A stretch of 64,000 nt of DNA from Pseudomonas sp. HS6 (GTDB taxonomy: Bacteria; Pseudomonadota; Gammaproteobacteria; Pseudomonadales; Pseudomonadaceae), in the NCBI RefSeq assembly GCF_023375815.1, contig NZ_CP067412.1, forward strand, positions 4,960,001-5,024,000, in the 5' to 3' direction. The notes below the pieces were generated by a model, which saw nothing but the letters and a program-made list of their open reading frames with translations, made no database searches and was not told the origin of the DNA. The position numbers and the translations under genes are program-made. This document shows, in pieces, positions 49,927 through 59,349 of this stretch. Positions within the stretch are counted from its first letter, which is position 1, and each line of letters begins with the position of its first letter.

Positions 49927-50169
49927 CCCTCACCCTAGCCCTCTCCCAAGGGAGAGGGGACCGACCGTCGCGTTCTCTCGAGGTACGCTGACCTGATACA
50001 TCGCGGTGAACTCAGATCCGAACCCATAATCGACTCAGTCGTTCAGGTCAACGTATGGCAAAAGACACCTCGGTCAGTCCCATAATCGACTCAGTCGCTC
50101 AGGTCGACGTATGGCAAAAGACACCGCGGTCAGTTCCCTCTCCCTTGGGAGAGGGCTAGGGTGAGGGGC
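49927..50169. mobile_element. MITE-like element with 33-bp perfect terminal inverted repeats
   Basis: 243 bp without a gene. The ends (49927-49959 and 50137-50169) are perfect 33-bp inverted copies, starting CCCCTCACCCTAGCCCTC, and each is itself palindromic (CTCTCCC/GGGAGAG). The inside holds two 56-bp direct repeats and a partial inverted copy of them (GAGGTACGCTGACCTGA). No transposase. It looks like a non-autonomous element between mpl and the sigma-54 activator; the right end is 2 bp from that gene's stop. Confidence 0.7.
50024..50135 (+). repeat. Tandem 56-bp repeat (two copies)
   Basis: Units 50024-50079 and 50080-50135, both beginning CCCATAATCGACTCAGTCG and ending CGGTCAGT, differ at three bases only. 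Part of the surrounding inverted-repeat element. Confidence 0.9.
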
Positions 50170-50171
50170 CT

Positions 50172-52091
50172 CTAACTGACACGCCGCTCAATCCCATGCT
50201 TGCGCAGCTTTCTATAAAGCGTATTGCGACTGACGCCCAGTTGTTGCGCCGTGTGGGTCATGTGCCAGCGCGTGTGTTCCAACGCATTGAGCAGCGCCAG
50301 CCGCTCGGCATCCTCCAGCGGCTGACCGGATGACGACTCATCGACTTTGACCAGCAGCGGCTGTACCTGCCGGAACATCGCTGGCAAGTCCTTCAGCCCG
50401 ATCCGCCCTTCATCGCACAACGCCGCCAGCGTGCGCAGCACATTGCGCAACTGCCGCACATTGCCCGGCCAGTTGAACCCCAGCAAGGCCTGGCGCGCCG
50501 GTTCTTCGATCAGAATCGTTTCCCCGCCCGCCTCTTCGGCCAGCAGGAAATCCAGCAGCTCGGATTTATCCTCACGATCACGCAACGGCGGCAGCGCCAC
50601 TTCCAGCCCGTTGAGCCGGTAATACAAATCTTCACGGAAACTGCCATCGCCAACCCGACCCAACAGATTGCGGTGCGTGGCGCTGATGATCCGCACGTTG
50701 ACCGCTTCCGGCTCGCCGCCGATCGGCACCACTTGCCGGTCTTCGAGCACCCGCAACAGGCGCGTCTGCAAGGCCAGCGGCATGTCGCCGATTTCATCGA
50801 GGAACAGCGTGCCACCGTCAGCCTGCTGCAACTTGCCGCGCATGCCGTCCTTGCGCGCCCCGGTGAAACTGCCGCCGCGATAGCCGAACAGTTCGCTCTC
50901 GATCAGGCTTTCGGGAATCGCCGCGCAGTTGAGGGCGACGAACGCTTTGCCTGCGCGCTGACTGGCCTGATGCACAGCCTTGGCGAACGCTTCCTTGCCG
51001 GAGCCGGTTTCGCCATTGATCAGCAGCGGCACGTCGCGCTCGAATACCCGCAGCGACTTGCGGAAATCTGCCTGCAACGCAGCATCGCCCAGGCAAATGC
51101 CTGCAAGACGTGGCGCTTCGACAGGCACGGGAACCGGCGCGACCGGCAGCGGCCGACGGGTTTCGCCGCGCAGCACCGCAAACAGATGCCGCCCGTCGCG
51201 AGTACGCAACGGCCAACTGGCGCTGGCATTGGCACTCGCACGCCCCAGCAACTCATCCAGCGAACAATCGAAAAACGCCTCCACCGGTTTGCCCAGCAAA
51301 CCACCACGAATGTGCCCGAGCAGGTTCAACGCGCTCTGATTGACCGCACTGATCCGCCCTTCCCCGTCAAACGCCAGCAGACCTTCGCTGAACAGCCCGA
51401 CGGATTCGGCCTGTAGATGGAATCGCAACAACCATTGGTTATCGAAGCAGCGCAGGAAATAGCAGCTCTCGATCATCTTCGCCGACAGATTGACCAGCGC
51501 CATGGTGTGAAACTGGCTCTGGCGCGAGACGTCATGCCGCGCGGAGGAAACATCGAGCACCGCCAACAGTTCGCCGTGGGGGTCGAACACTGGGCTCGCC
51601 GAACAGGTCAGGCCGGTGTGGCGGCCACGGAAGTGTTCGTCCTGATGGATGGTCAGGGCCTGACGTTCCACCAGGCAAGTGCCGATGCCGTTGGTGCCTT
51701 CGCAGGCTTCGCTCCAGTCGGAACCCAGCCAGAGGCCGGCGCGTTCGAAGATCTTGCGTTCGGCGGGGGCGGTAACGCAGTTGAGGATCACCCCGCGCGC
51801 GTCGGTCAGCAGTACCGCGTGACCGGCGCCGGAGAGTTGTTGATGCAGGCTGCTCATTTCATTGCCGGCGATCTGCAACACCTGTTGCAGCCGTTCGCGG
51901 CTTTCGAGGACACGCCCGTGTTCGAGCACGGTCGGCGCCATGGTCAGGGCCGGGTCGAGGTGATAATCCTCAAGACAACGCAGCCACGAGCGGGCAATCG
52001 ACGGGTCGGCACCGGGGCCGTGCAGGTGCGGCTTGCCCTGGGTGACGGTAAGAACCTGTTGGGCATGGCGACTCAAATGGTTGTCGTGCAT
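50172..52091 (-). CDS. Sigma-54-dependent activator, AcoR-like (probable regulator of exaC/eut)
   Basis: 639 residues: N-terminal GAF-type sensor (residues about 40-200), a PAS-like segment (about 215-270), an AAA+ domain with Walker A GETGSGKE, GSFTGA loop for sigma-54 contact and GGTLFLDEIGDMP (Walker B), and a C-terminal Fis-type helix-turn-helix (MTHTAQQLGVSRNTLYRKLRK). The GAF and Fis layout is that of AcoR/AcoX-type activators. It is divergent from exaC, and the gap has a -24/-12 promoter, so it most likely controls exaC, and perhaps eat-eutBC, in response to an aldehyde or ethanolamine. The signal is not known from sequence. Confidence 0.9.
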   Translation of the reverse strand: MHDNHLSRHAQQVLTVTQGKPHLHGPGADPSIARSWLRCLEDYHLDPALTMAPTVLEHGRVLESRERLQQVLQIAGNEMSSLHQQLSGAGHAVLLTDARGVILNCVTAPAERKIFERAGLWLGSDWSEACEGTNGIGTCLVERQALTIHQDEHFRGRHTGLTCSASPVFDPHGELLAVLDVSSARHDVSRQSQFHTMALVNLSAKMIESCYFLRCFDNQWLLRFHLQAESVGLFSEGLLAFDGEGRISAVNQSALNLLGHIRGGLLGKPVEAFFDCSLDELLGRASANASASWPLRTRDGRHLFAVLRGETRRPLPVAPVPVPVEAPRLAGICLGDAALQADFRKSLRVFERDVPLLINGETGSGKEAFAKAVHQASQRAGKAFVALNCAAIPESLIESELFGYRGGSFTGARKDGMRGKLQQADGGTLFLDEIGDMPLALQTRLLRVLEDRQVVPIGGEPEAVNVRIISATHRNLLGRVGDGSFREDLYYRLNGLEVALPPLRDREDKSELLDFLLAEEAGGETILIEEPARQALLGFNWPGNVRQLRNVLRTLAALCDEGRIGLKDLPAMFRQVQPLLVKVDESSSGQPLEDAERLALLNALEHTRWHMTHTAQQLGVSRNTLYRKLRKHGIERRVS

Positions 52092-52208
52092 TTCTTATTA
52101 TTCTCCCCGAGGCTCATCGGCCCATGCGTGAAGTGGTGCCCAGCATCCTCCAGCCAACCGGTCTTTGCAATGCTGGCAAGACCGCCCGGTCACAGCTTGT
52201 GCCAGAGG

Positions 52209-52237
52209 CGGTACAAACTGTCACCCGAGCTGTACCG
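52209..52237. promoter_or_regulatory. Candidate activator-binding palindrome upstream of exaC
   Basis: CGGTACA (52209-52215) and TGTACCG (52231-52237) form a 7-bp inverted repeat with a 15-bp gap, about 75 bases before the sigma-54 promoter. This is a typical distance for an upstream activator site. Confidence 0.5.
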
Positions 52238-52311
52238 AAACCGCCACAGATGCTTGCCACTTGTCCGACAGAAATCACGCAAGGCCTTGATTTGCCTGAC
52301 CTGCACGGCAG

Positions 52312-52327
52312 TGGCCCGACCTTTGCT
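52312..52327 (+). promoter_or_regulatory. Sigma-54 promoter of exaC
   Basis: TGGCCCGACCTTTGCT: GG (-24) and GC (-12) separated by exactly 10 bases, close to the TGGCAC-N5-TTGC consensus. Lies 64 bp before the exaC start. Confidence 0.8.
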
Positions 52328-52390
52328 CTACGCTTATAGCAAGCGCTCATGCGCGTCTCTCTGATAAGTACAACAGCCAAGGAGAACATC

Positions 52391-53911
52391 ATGCGTTACG
52401 CTCACCCCGGTACTGAAGGCGCCAAAGTCTCGTTCAAGAGCAAGTACGGTAACTACATCGGCGGCGAGTTCGTCGCGCCTGTCAAAGGTCAGTACTTCAC
52501 CAATACCTCGCCGGTTAACGGCCAACCGATTGCCGAATTCCCGCGTTCCACTGCCGAAGACATCGACAAGGCACTGGACGCCGCCCACGCTGCTGCCGAT
52601 GCCTGGGGCTCGACGTCCGTCCAGGCCCGCTCGTTGATCCTGCTGAAAATCGCCGACCGCATCGAACAGAACCTCGAACTGCTGGCGATCACCGAAACCT
52701 GGGACAACGGCAAAGCCATCCGCGAAACCCTCAACGCCGACATTCCGCTGGCCGCCGACCACTTCCGCTATTTCGCCGGGTGCCTGCGCGCCCAGGAAGG
52801 CAGCGCCGCCGAGATCGATGGCAACACCGTCGCTTATCACATTCATGAACCACTGGGCGTGGTTGGCCAGATCATCCCGTGGAACTTCCCGATCCTGATG
52901 GCAGCGTGGAAACTCGCCCCGGCCCTGGCCGCTGGCAACTGCGTGGTGCTCAAGCCTGCCGAGCAAACCCCGCTGGGCATCAGCGTGCTGCTGGAGCTGA
53001 TCGGCGACCTGCTGCCGCCGGGTGTGCTCAACGTGGTGCAAGGGTTCGGCAAAGAAGCCGGCGAAGCCCTGGCCACCAGCAAGCGCATCGCCAAGATTGC
53101 CTTCACCGGCTCGACCCCGGTCGGCTCGCACATCATGAAATGCGCCGCCGAGAACATCATTCCGTCCACCGTGGAACTGGGCGGCAAGTCGCCGAACATC
53201 TTCTTCGAAGACATCATGAAGGCCGAGCCAAGCTTCATTGAGAAGGCTGCCGAAGGCCTGGTCCTGGCATTCTTCAACCAGGGCGAAGTCTGCACCTGCC
53301 CTTCCCGTGCACTGGTACAGGAATCGATCTACGACGAATTCATGGCCGTCGTGATGAAGAAAGTCCTGCAAATCAAACGTGGCGACCCGCTGGACACCGA
53401 CACCATGGTCGGCGCTCAGGCGTCCGAGCAGCAATTCGACAAGATTCTTTCGTACCTGGAAATCGCCAAGGGCGAAGGTGCCGAACTGCTGACCGGCGGC
53501 AAGGTGGAAAAACTCGAGGGCAACCTGTCGACCGGGTATTACATCCAGCCAACCTTGCTCAAGGGCACCAACAAGATGCGTGTGTTCCAGGAAGAAATCT
53601 TCGGCCCGGTGGTGAGCATCACTACCTTCAAGGACGAAGCCGAAGCCCTGGCGATTGCCAACGATACCGAGTTCGGCCTGGGCGCCGGCCTCTGGACCCG
53701 CGACATCAACCGCGCCTATCGCATGGGCCGCGCCATCAAGGCCGGTCGTGTGTGGACCAACTGCTACCACCTGTACCCGGCGCACGCCGCGTTCGGCGGG
53801 TACAAGAAGTCCGGCGTCGGCCGTGAAACCCACAAGATGATGCTCGACCACTACCAACAGACCAAAAACCTGCTGGTGAGCTACGACATCAATCCGCTGG
53901 GCTTCTTCTAA
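52391..53911 (+). CDS. exaC: NAD-dependent aldehyde dehydrogenase (ExaC/AldB-like)
   Basis: 506 residues, ALDH superfamily, acetaldehyde-type. [24 protein letters not shown] (NAD site), catalytic Glu in VELGGKSPN and Cys in [12 protein letters not shown]. Oxidises acetaldehyde formed from ethanolamine (EutBC) or ethanol to acetate. ATG 52391 is preceded by AAGGAGAAC; the frame is open upstream to 52349. Driven by the sigma-54 promoter at 52312. Confidence 0.95.
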   Translation: MRYAHPGTEGAKVSFKSKYGNYIGGEFVAPVKGQYFTNTSPVNGQPIAEFPRSTAEDIDKALDAAHAAADAWGSTSVQARSLILLKIADRIEQNLELLAITETWDNGKAIRETLNADIPLAADHFRYFAGCLRAQEGSAAEIDGNTVAYHIHEPLGVVGQIIPWNFPILMAAWKLAPALAAGNCVVLKPAEQTPLGISVLLELIGDLLPPGVLNVVQGFGKEAGEALATSKRIAKIAFTGSTPVGSHIMKCAAENIIPSTVELGGKSPNIFFEDIMKAEPSFIEKAAEGLVLAFFNQGEVCTCPSRALVQESIYDEFMAVVMKKVLQIKRGDPLDTDTMVGAQASEQQFDKILSYLEIAKGEGAELLTGGKVEKLEGNLSTGYYIQPTLLKGTNKMRVFQEEIFGPVVSITTFKDEAEALAIANDTEFGLGAGLWTRDINRAYRMGRAIKAGRVWTNCYHLYPAHAAFGGYKKSGVGRETHKMMLDHYQQTKNLLVSYDINPLGFF

Positions 53912-53955
53912 AAAACCGGGCGGCACCGAAATATCGGTGTCGCCCTCCAAATAAC

Positions 53956-54039
53956 TATCGCTGGCAGCCAGCTCCAAAAGGGATCTGCGCAAGTCCGAAC
54001 ACCACAGAAAACTGTGGGAGCTGGCTTGCCAGCGATGGC
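53956..54039. repeat. REP pair between exaC and eat
   Basis: Inverted REP arms: TATCGCTGGCAGCCAGCTCC (53956-53975) and TGTGGGAGCTGGCTTGCCAG plus CGATGGC (54013-54039). The left arm lacks the ACA end. Lies between exaC and the second sigma-54 promoter, so it may insulate exaC from eat transcription. Confidence 0.85.
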
Positions 54040-54073
54040 ATCCTCCATGACACAACACAAAGCCTGGCCGCTC

Positions 54074-54089
54074 TGGCACGGGCCTTGCG
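54074..54089 (+). promoter_or_regulatory. Sigma-54 promoter of eat-eutBC
   Basis: TGGCACGGGCCTTGCG: a textbook TGGCACG-N4-TTGC with GG and GC 10 bases apart (54075-76 and 54087-88). Lies about 115 bp before the permease gene, giving a long 5' leader. Confidence 0.85.
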
Positions 54090-54204
54090 TACCCGTCATT
54101 CAGGATTTGCGCGAACACTGCCGCTGCGTGAACAGCATCCACCCACTCAACCGCTGCACCCGAAAGTCCAACAGATCGAACAATAAAAAAGACAGAGAGG
54201 ACTT

Positions 54205-55575
54205 ATGACTTCCACCACACAGCTCAAACCCACACTCGGCACCCTGCATCTCTGGGGCATTGCCGTCGGCCTGGTGATTTCCGGCGAATACTTCGGCTGG
54301 AGTTACGGCTGGGGCACGGCGGGAACCCTGGGTTTCCTGGTCACGGCCCTGATGGTCGCGACCATGTACACCTGCTTCATCTTCAGCTTCACCGAACTGA
54401 CCACCGCGATTCCCCATGCGGGCGGGCCGTTTGCTTACAGCCGTCGGGCGTTCGGCGAGAAAGGCGGGTTGATCGCCGGGATCGCCACGCTGATCGAGTT
54501 CGTCTTTGCCCCGCCGGCCATCGCCATGGCCATCGGTGCCTATCTCAATGTGCAATATCCGGAGCTTGACCCGAAAGTCGCGGCGGTCGGCGCGTATTTC
54601 GTGTTCATGACCTTGAACATCCTGGGCGTCAGTATCGCCGCGACCTTCGAACTGGTGGTCACCGTGCTCGCCGTTGCCGAACTGCTGGTGTTCATGGGCG
54701 TGGTTGCACCGGGCTTCAGCTTCAGCAATTTCGTGCTGAACGGCTGGTCGGGCGCCAATGAGTTCACGATGGGCTCGATTCCCGGCATTTTCGCCGCCAT
54801 TCCCTTCGCGATCTGGTTCTTCCTCGCCATCGAAGGCGCGGCCATGGCGGCCGAGGAAGCCAAGGATCCGAAACGCACGATTCCCAAAGCCTACGTCAGC
54901 GGCATCCTGACCCTGGTGTTCCTGGCCATCGGCGTGATGGTGATGGCGGGCGGCGTTGGCGACTGGCGTCAGCTGTCGAACATCAACGACCCCCTGCCGC
55001 AGGCGATGAAAGCAGTGGTCGGCAACAATTCAAGCTGGATGCACATGCTGGTGTGGATCGGCCTGTTCGGGCTGGTGGCGAGTTTCCACGGGATCATCCT
55101 CGGTTACTCGCGGCAGTTCTTCGCCCTGGCCCGGGCCGGTTATCTGCCGAAAAGCCTGGCCAAGCTGTCGCGTTTCCAGACTCCGCACCGGGCGATTCTG
55201 GCCGGCGGTGTGATCGGCATCGCGGCGATCTACAGCGACGGACTGGTCAATCTGCAAGGCATGACCCTGACGGCAGCGATGATCACCATGTCGGTGTTCG
55301 GCGCCATCGTGATGTACATCATCAGCATGCTCAGCCTGTTCAAACTGCGCAAAACCGAGCCGAACCTGGAGCGCTCCTTCCGCGCGCCGGGTTATCCGGT
55401 GGTGCCGGCTATCGCGCTGTTCCTGGCGGTGGTGTGCCTGGTGGCGATGGCCTGGTTCAACACGCTGATCGGTTGTGTGTTCCTCGGTTTCATGGCCGCC
55501 GGTTACCTGTACTTCCAGCTGACCGCCAAGCAACGCTCCGAAGCACCGGCAGACGCTATGCTCGAAGGTATTTAA
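54205..55575 (+). CDS. eat: Ethanolamine permease
   Basis: 456 residues, APC superfamily, about twelve membrane helices: LHLWGIAVGLVISGEYFGWSYGWG start, FTELTTAIPHAGGPFAYSRRAFG, and IPFAIWFFLAIEGAAMAAEEAKDPKR, which are characteristic of ethanolamine permeases. Takes up ethanolamine for EutBC. AGAGAGGACTT precedes ATG 54205. Gap of 80 bp to eutB with a GC-rich hairpin (GGCACCG/CGGTGCC, about 55600-55620). Confidence 0.95.
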   Translation: MTSTTQLKPTLGTLHLWGIAVGLVISGEYFGWSYGWGTAGTLGFLVTALMVATMYTCFIFSFTELTTAIPHAGGPFAYSRRAFGEKGGLIAGIATLIEFVFAPPAIAMAIGAYLNVQYPELDPKVAAVGAYFVFMTLNILGVSIAATFELVVTVLAVAELLVFMGVVAPGFSFSNFVLNGWSGANEFTMGSIPGIFAAIPFAIWFFLAIEGAAMAAEEAKDPKRTIPKAYVSGILTLVFLAIGVMVMAGGVGDWRQLSNINDPLPQAMKAVVGNNSSWMHMLVWIGLFGLVASFHGIILGYSRQFFALARAGYLPKSLAKLSRFQTPHRAILAGGVIGIAAIYSDGLVNLQGMTLTAAMITMSVFGAIVMYIISMLSLFKLRKTEPNLERSFRAPGYPVVPAIALFLAVVCLVAMAWFNTLIGCVFLGFMAAGYLYFQLTAKQRSEAPADAMLEGI

Positions 55576-55655
55576 AAGTTATCCGAGTTGCACCGGCACC
55601 GGGCCCTGGGCTCGGTGCCTGCACTAAAAGCATTCATTCAGGAGGAACGCGCCCC

Positions 55656-57050
55656 ATGGCCGCATTTGCCCATACCGTCGGCGCCCAGACCTACCGCTTC
55701 GACAGCCTCAAGGACGTGATGGCCAAAGCCAGTCCGGCGCGCTCCGGGGATTTTCTGGCCGGCGTCGCTGCACTCAACGATGGCGAGCGAGTCGCCGCTC
55801 AAATGGCACTGGCCGACATCCCGCTGACGCACTTCCTTCAGGAAGCGCTGATTCCCTACGAATCCGATGAAGTCACCCGACTGATCATCGACAGCCATGA
55901 CAAACAGGCCTTTGCGGTCGTCAGCCACCTCACGATTGGCGGCTTTCGCGACTGGCTGTTGAGCGAAGCGGCCGATGAACAGAGCCTGCGCGCCCTCGCC
56001 CCCGGCCTGACGCCGGAAATGGTCGCTGCCGTGTCGAAGATCATGCGCGTGCAGGATCTGGTGCTGGTGGCGCAGAAGATCCGCGTCGTGACGAAATTTC
56101 GCGGCACCCTCGGTCTGCGCGGACGGTTATCCACAAGGCTGCAACCCAATCACCCGACCGACGAACCGTCCGGTATCGCCGCGAGCATTCTCGACGGCCT
56201 GCTGTACGGCAACGGCGACGCGATGATCGGCATCAACCCGGCCACCGACAGCATCGCCTCGATCTGCGCGATGCTGGAAATGCTCGACGCGATCATCCAG
56301 CGCTACGACATTCCGACCCAGGCCTGCGTGCTGACCCACGTCACCACTTCTATAGAAGCCATCAACCGTGGAGTGCCGCTGGATCTGGTGTTCCAGTCGA
56401 TTGCCGGCACCGAAGCGGCCAACGCCAGTTTCGGCATCAACCTGAATATCTTGCAGGAAGGCTATGACGCCGGGCTGAGCCTCAATCGCGGCACGCTTGG
56501 GCAGAACCTGATGTATTTCGAGACCGGCCAGGGCAGCGCGCTGTCGGCCAATGCCCACCACGGCGTCGATCAACAGACCTGCGAAACCCGGGCCTACGCC
56601 GTGGCGCGCCATTTCAAGCCGTTTCTGGTGAACACTGTCGTCGGATTCATCGGCCCGGAATACCTCTACAACGGCAAGCAGATCATCCGCGCCGGCCTCG
56701 AAGACCACTTCTGCGGCAAGCTGCTCGGCGTGCCGATGGGCTGCGACATCTGCTACACCAACCACGCCGAAGCCGACCAGGACGACATGGACACCCTGCT
56801 GACCCTGTTGGGCGTGGCGGGGATCAATTTCATCATGGGCATCCCCGGCTCCGACGACATCATGCTCAACTACCAGACCACTTCGTTCCACGACGCCCTC
56901 TACGCGCGCCAGACCCTGGGCCTGAAACCGGCGCCGGAGTTCGAGCAGTGGCTGGCGAACATGGGCATCTTCACCCAGGCGGACGGCAAGGTCCGCTTCG
57001 GCAACAACCTGCCGCCGGCCTTTCGCCAGGCGTTGGCGCAACTGGGATGA
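55656..57050 (+). CDS. eutB: Ethanolamine ammonia-lyase large subunit
   Basis: 464 residues; B12-dependent enzyme that splits ethanolamine into acetaldehyde and ammonia, with EutC. Expected segments: [71 protein letters not shown] and [22 protein letters not shown] 55656 with GGAGG 10 bases before it. Cytoplasmic, without shell proteins nearby, so no microcompartment. Overlaps eutC by 4 bp. Confidence 0.97.
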   Translation: MAAFAHTVGAQTYRFDSLKDVMAKASPARSGDFLAGVAALNDGERVAAQMALADIPLTHFLQEALIPYESDEVTRLIIDSHDKQAFAVVSHLTIGGFRDWLLSEAADEQSLRALAPGLTPEMVAAVSKIMRVQDLVLVAQKIRVVTKFRGTLGLRGRLSTRLQPNHPTDEPSGIAASILDGLLYGNGDAMIGINPATDSIASICAMLEMLDAIIQRYDIPTQACVLTHVTTSIEAINRGVPLDLVFQSIAGTEAANASFGINLNILQEGYDAGLSLNRGTLGQNLMYFETGQGSALSANAHHGVDQQTCETRAYAVARHFKPFLVNTVVGFIGPEYLYNGKQIIRAGLEDHFCGKLLGVPMGCDICYTNHAEADQDDMDTLLTLLGVAGINFIMGIPGSDDIMLNYQTTSFHDALYARQTLGLKPAPEFEQWLANMGIFTQADGKVRFGNNLPPAFRQALAQLG

Positions 57051-57880
57051 GTCAGATGGAAAAACCGCCCGTCGATCCGCAAAACCCATGGCTGGAGCTG
57101 CGTCGCCTGACCCCGGCGCGCATTGCCCTCGGCCGCACCGGCACCAGCCTGCCGACCCGCGCGCAGCTGGATTTCCAGTTCGCCCATGCTCAGGCCCGCG
57201 ATGCAGTGCATTTGCCCTTCGATCACGCCGGGCTCAGTGCCCAACTGGCCGAGCGTCAACGTGACAGCCTGTTGTTGCACAGCGCAGCGGTGGATCGCAA
57301 CAGTTACCTGCAACGCCCGGATCTGGGGCGCAAATTGAGCGATCAATCGGCGCAAGCCCTGCGTGAATACGCCCAGGCACATCCGGGCGGCGTGGATCTG
57401 GTGATCGTCGTGGCGGACGGCCTTTCGGCGCTGGCGGTGCATCGGCATACCCTGCCGTTTCTCACCCGCCTGGAAGAACAAATGACCGCCGACGAATGGT
57501 CGACCGCGCCGGTAGTGCTGGTAGAGCAAGGCCGAGTGGCGGTTGGCGATGAAATCGGCCAGTTGCTCGGCGCAAAAATGGTTGTGATGCTGATTGGAGA
57601 GCGCCCCGGCCTCAGTTCGCCGGACAGCCTGGGTTTATATTTCACCTACAATCCAAAGGTCGGCCTCACGGATGCCTACCGCAATTGCATCTCCAATGTG
57701 CGGCTGGAGGGCCTCAGCTATGGCATGGCGGCCCATCGCTTGCTGTATCTGATGCGTGAAGCCTGTCGGCGACAGCTGTCGGGCGTCAATCTGAAGGACG
57801 AAGCGCAGGTTCAGACGCTGGAATCGGAAGCCGGTGCAGATATGAAGAGTAATTTCCTACTCGATCCGCCCCCGGCCTGA
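57047..57880 (+). CDS. eutC: Ethanolamine ammonia-lyase small subunit
   Basis: 277 residues; the EutC subunit completes the B12 site. [51 protein letters not shown] and [15 protein letters not shown] are conserved. Starts ATGA overlapping the eutB stop. The acetaldehyde produced goes to ExaC; reactivating factors (EutA) and shell genes are absent here. Confidence 0.96.
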   Translation: MSQMEKPPVDPQNPWLELRRLTPARIALGRTGTSLPTRAQLDFQFAHAQARDAVHLPFDHAGLSAQLAERQRDSLLLHSAAVDRNSYLQRPDLGRKLSDQSAQALREYAQAHPGGVDLVIVVADGLSALAVHRHTLPFLTRLEEQMTADEWSTAPVVLVEQGRVAVGDEIGQLLGAKMVVMLIGERPGLSSPDSLGLYFTYNPKVGLTDAYRNCISNVRLEGLSYGMAAHRLLYLMREACRRQLSGVNLKDEAQVQTLESEAGADMKSNFLLDPPPA

Positions 57881-57995
57881 ACCGTTTCCGCATTGCGTTT
57901 CTGCGCCGGTTTCAGGCAGGATCGATGCACGGCCGCACGGGTTTCCCATCGCCGTCAGAGCAGTTGAAGACAGCCACTTGAAGACGAGACCTATC

Positions 57996-58457
57996 ATGCG
58001 GATTATTCAAGCGACCCTCGAACACCTGGACCTGCTGGCCCCGCTGTTCGTCAAATATCGCGAGTTCTACGGTTCCCTGCCCTATCCGGACTCGTCCCGG
58101 GCATTCCTTGAAAAACGCCTGAGGCGCAAGGAGTCGGTCATTTACCTGGCTTTGGCCGATGATGACGACAAGAAACTGATGGGCTTCTGCCAGCTCTATC
58201 CAAGCTTTTCCTCGCTGTCGCTCAAGCGAGTATGGATCCTCAACGACATCTACGTCGCCGAAGACGCCCGCCGCCAACTGGTCGCTGACAACCTGATCCG
58301 CACCGCAAAGAGAATGGCCAAGGAAACCCAGGCCGTGCGTATGCGCGTCTCGACCAGCGCCGACAACGAAGTAGCGCAGAAAACCTACGAATCCATCGGG
58401 TTCAAGGAAGACACCGAGTTCAAAAACTACGTGCTGCCGATCAGCGACGAACTCTGA
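57996..58457 (+). CDS. GNAT-family acetyltransferase
   Basis: 153 residues with the GNAT fold: VWILNDIYVAEDARRQLVADNLIR (acetyl-CoA loop), MRVSTSADNEVAQKTYESIGFKED. ATG 57996; a TTG at 57978 is also possible. The target is unknown. A counterpart follows eutC in P. aeruginosa. Confidence 0.88.
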   Translation: MRIIQATLEHLDLLAPLFVKYREFYGSLPYPDSSRAFLEKRLRRKESVIYLALADDDDKKLMGFCQLYPSFSSLSLKRVWILNDIYVAEDARRQLVADNLIRTAKRMAKETQAVRMRVSTSADNEVAQKTYESIGFKEDTEFKNYVLPISDEL

Positions 58458-58488
58458 TTTTTTCTAACAATGCGCAAGCTGGCCATCG

Positions 58489-58514
58489 TGGCGAAGGAGC
58501 AAACCTCCTCGCCA
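58489..58514. repeat. Short palindrome in the GNAT-dedA gap
   Basis: TGGCGAAGGAG (58489-58499) and CCTCCTCGCCA (58504-58514) pair with two mismatches around CAAA. Similar to the smaller REP-like elements of Pseudomonas; too weak in U-tract to call a terminator. The remaining gap to 58694 shows no gene. Confidence 0.4.
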
Positions 58515-58694
58515 CCAAGGCTGGCGCCTCGTTCCCCCTCGAAACTCCCCGCTACAAAACCAACGCGCTTTTCACCTATCAGCTCGTATAATCCTGAGCT
58601 TTCCGGCTTGTAAGAAAAACTACACCCGCTTGTAGGCTTACACCGAATCATCCGCACAGGCCTGCCGAGTCGGGCCGTCACCACAGGTGCCCAC

Positions 58695-59345
58695 ATGGAT
58701 TTCAACCCGATCGACCTCATCCTGCATCTCGATGTCTATCTCGACATGCTGGTGAACAACTATGGGACCTGGATCTACGCCATCCTGTTTCTGGTGATCT
58801 TTTGCGAGACCGGCCTGGTGGTCATGCCATTCCTGCCGGGTGATTCGCTGCTGTTCATCGCTGGCGCCGTCGCCGCAGGTGGCGGCATGGACCCGGTGCT
58901 GCTGGGCGGCCTGCTCATGCTGGCAGCGATACTTGGCGACAGCACTAACTACGTGATCGGACGAACGGCTGGTGAAAAGCTGTTCAGCAATCCGAATTCG
59001 AAGATCTTTCGCCGCGACTATCTGCAACAGACCCACGATTTCTACGACAAGCACGGCGGCAAAACCGTGACTCTGGCGCGCTTCCTGCCGATCATCCGCA
59101 CCTTTGCGCCGTTCGTTGCTGGCGTTGCAAAAATGCCTTACCCGCGCTTCTTCGGTTTCAGCGTGTTCGGCACCGTCCTGTGGGTCGGTGGTCTGGTGAC
59201 GTTGGGCTACTTCTTCGGCAACGTACCGTTCATCAAGAAAAACCTGTCGCTGCTGGTGGTCGGCATCATCTTGCTGTCGCTGGTACCGATGATCATTGGC
59301 GTGGTTCGCAGCCGTATGGGCGGCGCCAAAGCCCAATCGAACTAA
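58695..59345 (+). CDS. DedA-family membrane protein
   Basis: 216 residues, DedA/VTT family: ETGLVVMPFLPGDSLLFIAGA, GDSTNYVIGRTAGEKLF, TLARFLPIIRTFAPFVAGVAKM (conserved Gly/Arg/Pro), and a C-terminal helix. Family members recycle undecaprenyl phosphate or keep proton-motive force. Second DedA-type domain in the window (see 33224). Start ATG 58695. Confidence 0.93.
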   Translation: MDFNPIDLILHLDVYLDMLVNNYGTWIYAILFLVIFCETGLVVMPFLPGDSLLFIAGAVAAGGGMDPVLLGGLLMLAAILGDSTNYVIGRTAGEKLFSNPNSKIFRRDYLQQTHDFYDKHGGKTVTLARFLPIIRTFAPFVAGVAKMPYPRFFGFSVFGTVLWVGGLVTLGYFFGNVPFIKKNLSLLVVGIILLSLVPMIIGVVRSRMGGAKAQSN

Positions 59346-59349
59346 GTCC

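Noticed and set aside
50024..50135. Two direct repeats as a CRISPR fragment
   Set aside because: The 56-bp units abut with no spacer between, and there are only two copies.
52334..54142. Open frame of 602 codons antisense to exaC
   Set aside because: exaC has the ALDH catalytic residues; the reverse frame also crosses the REP pair.
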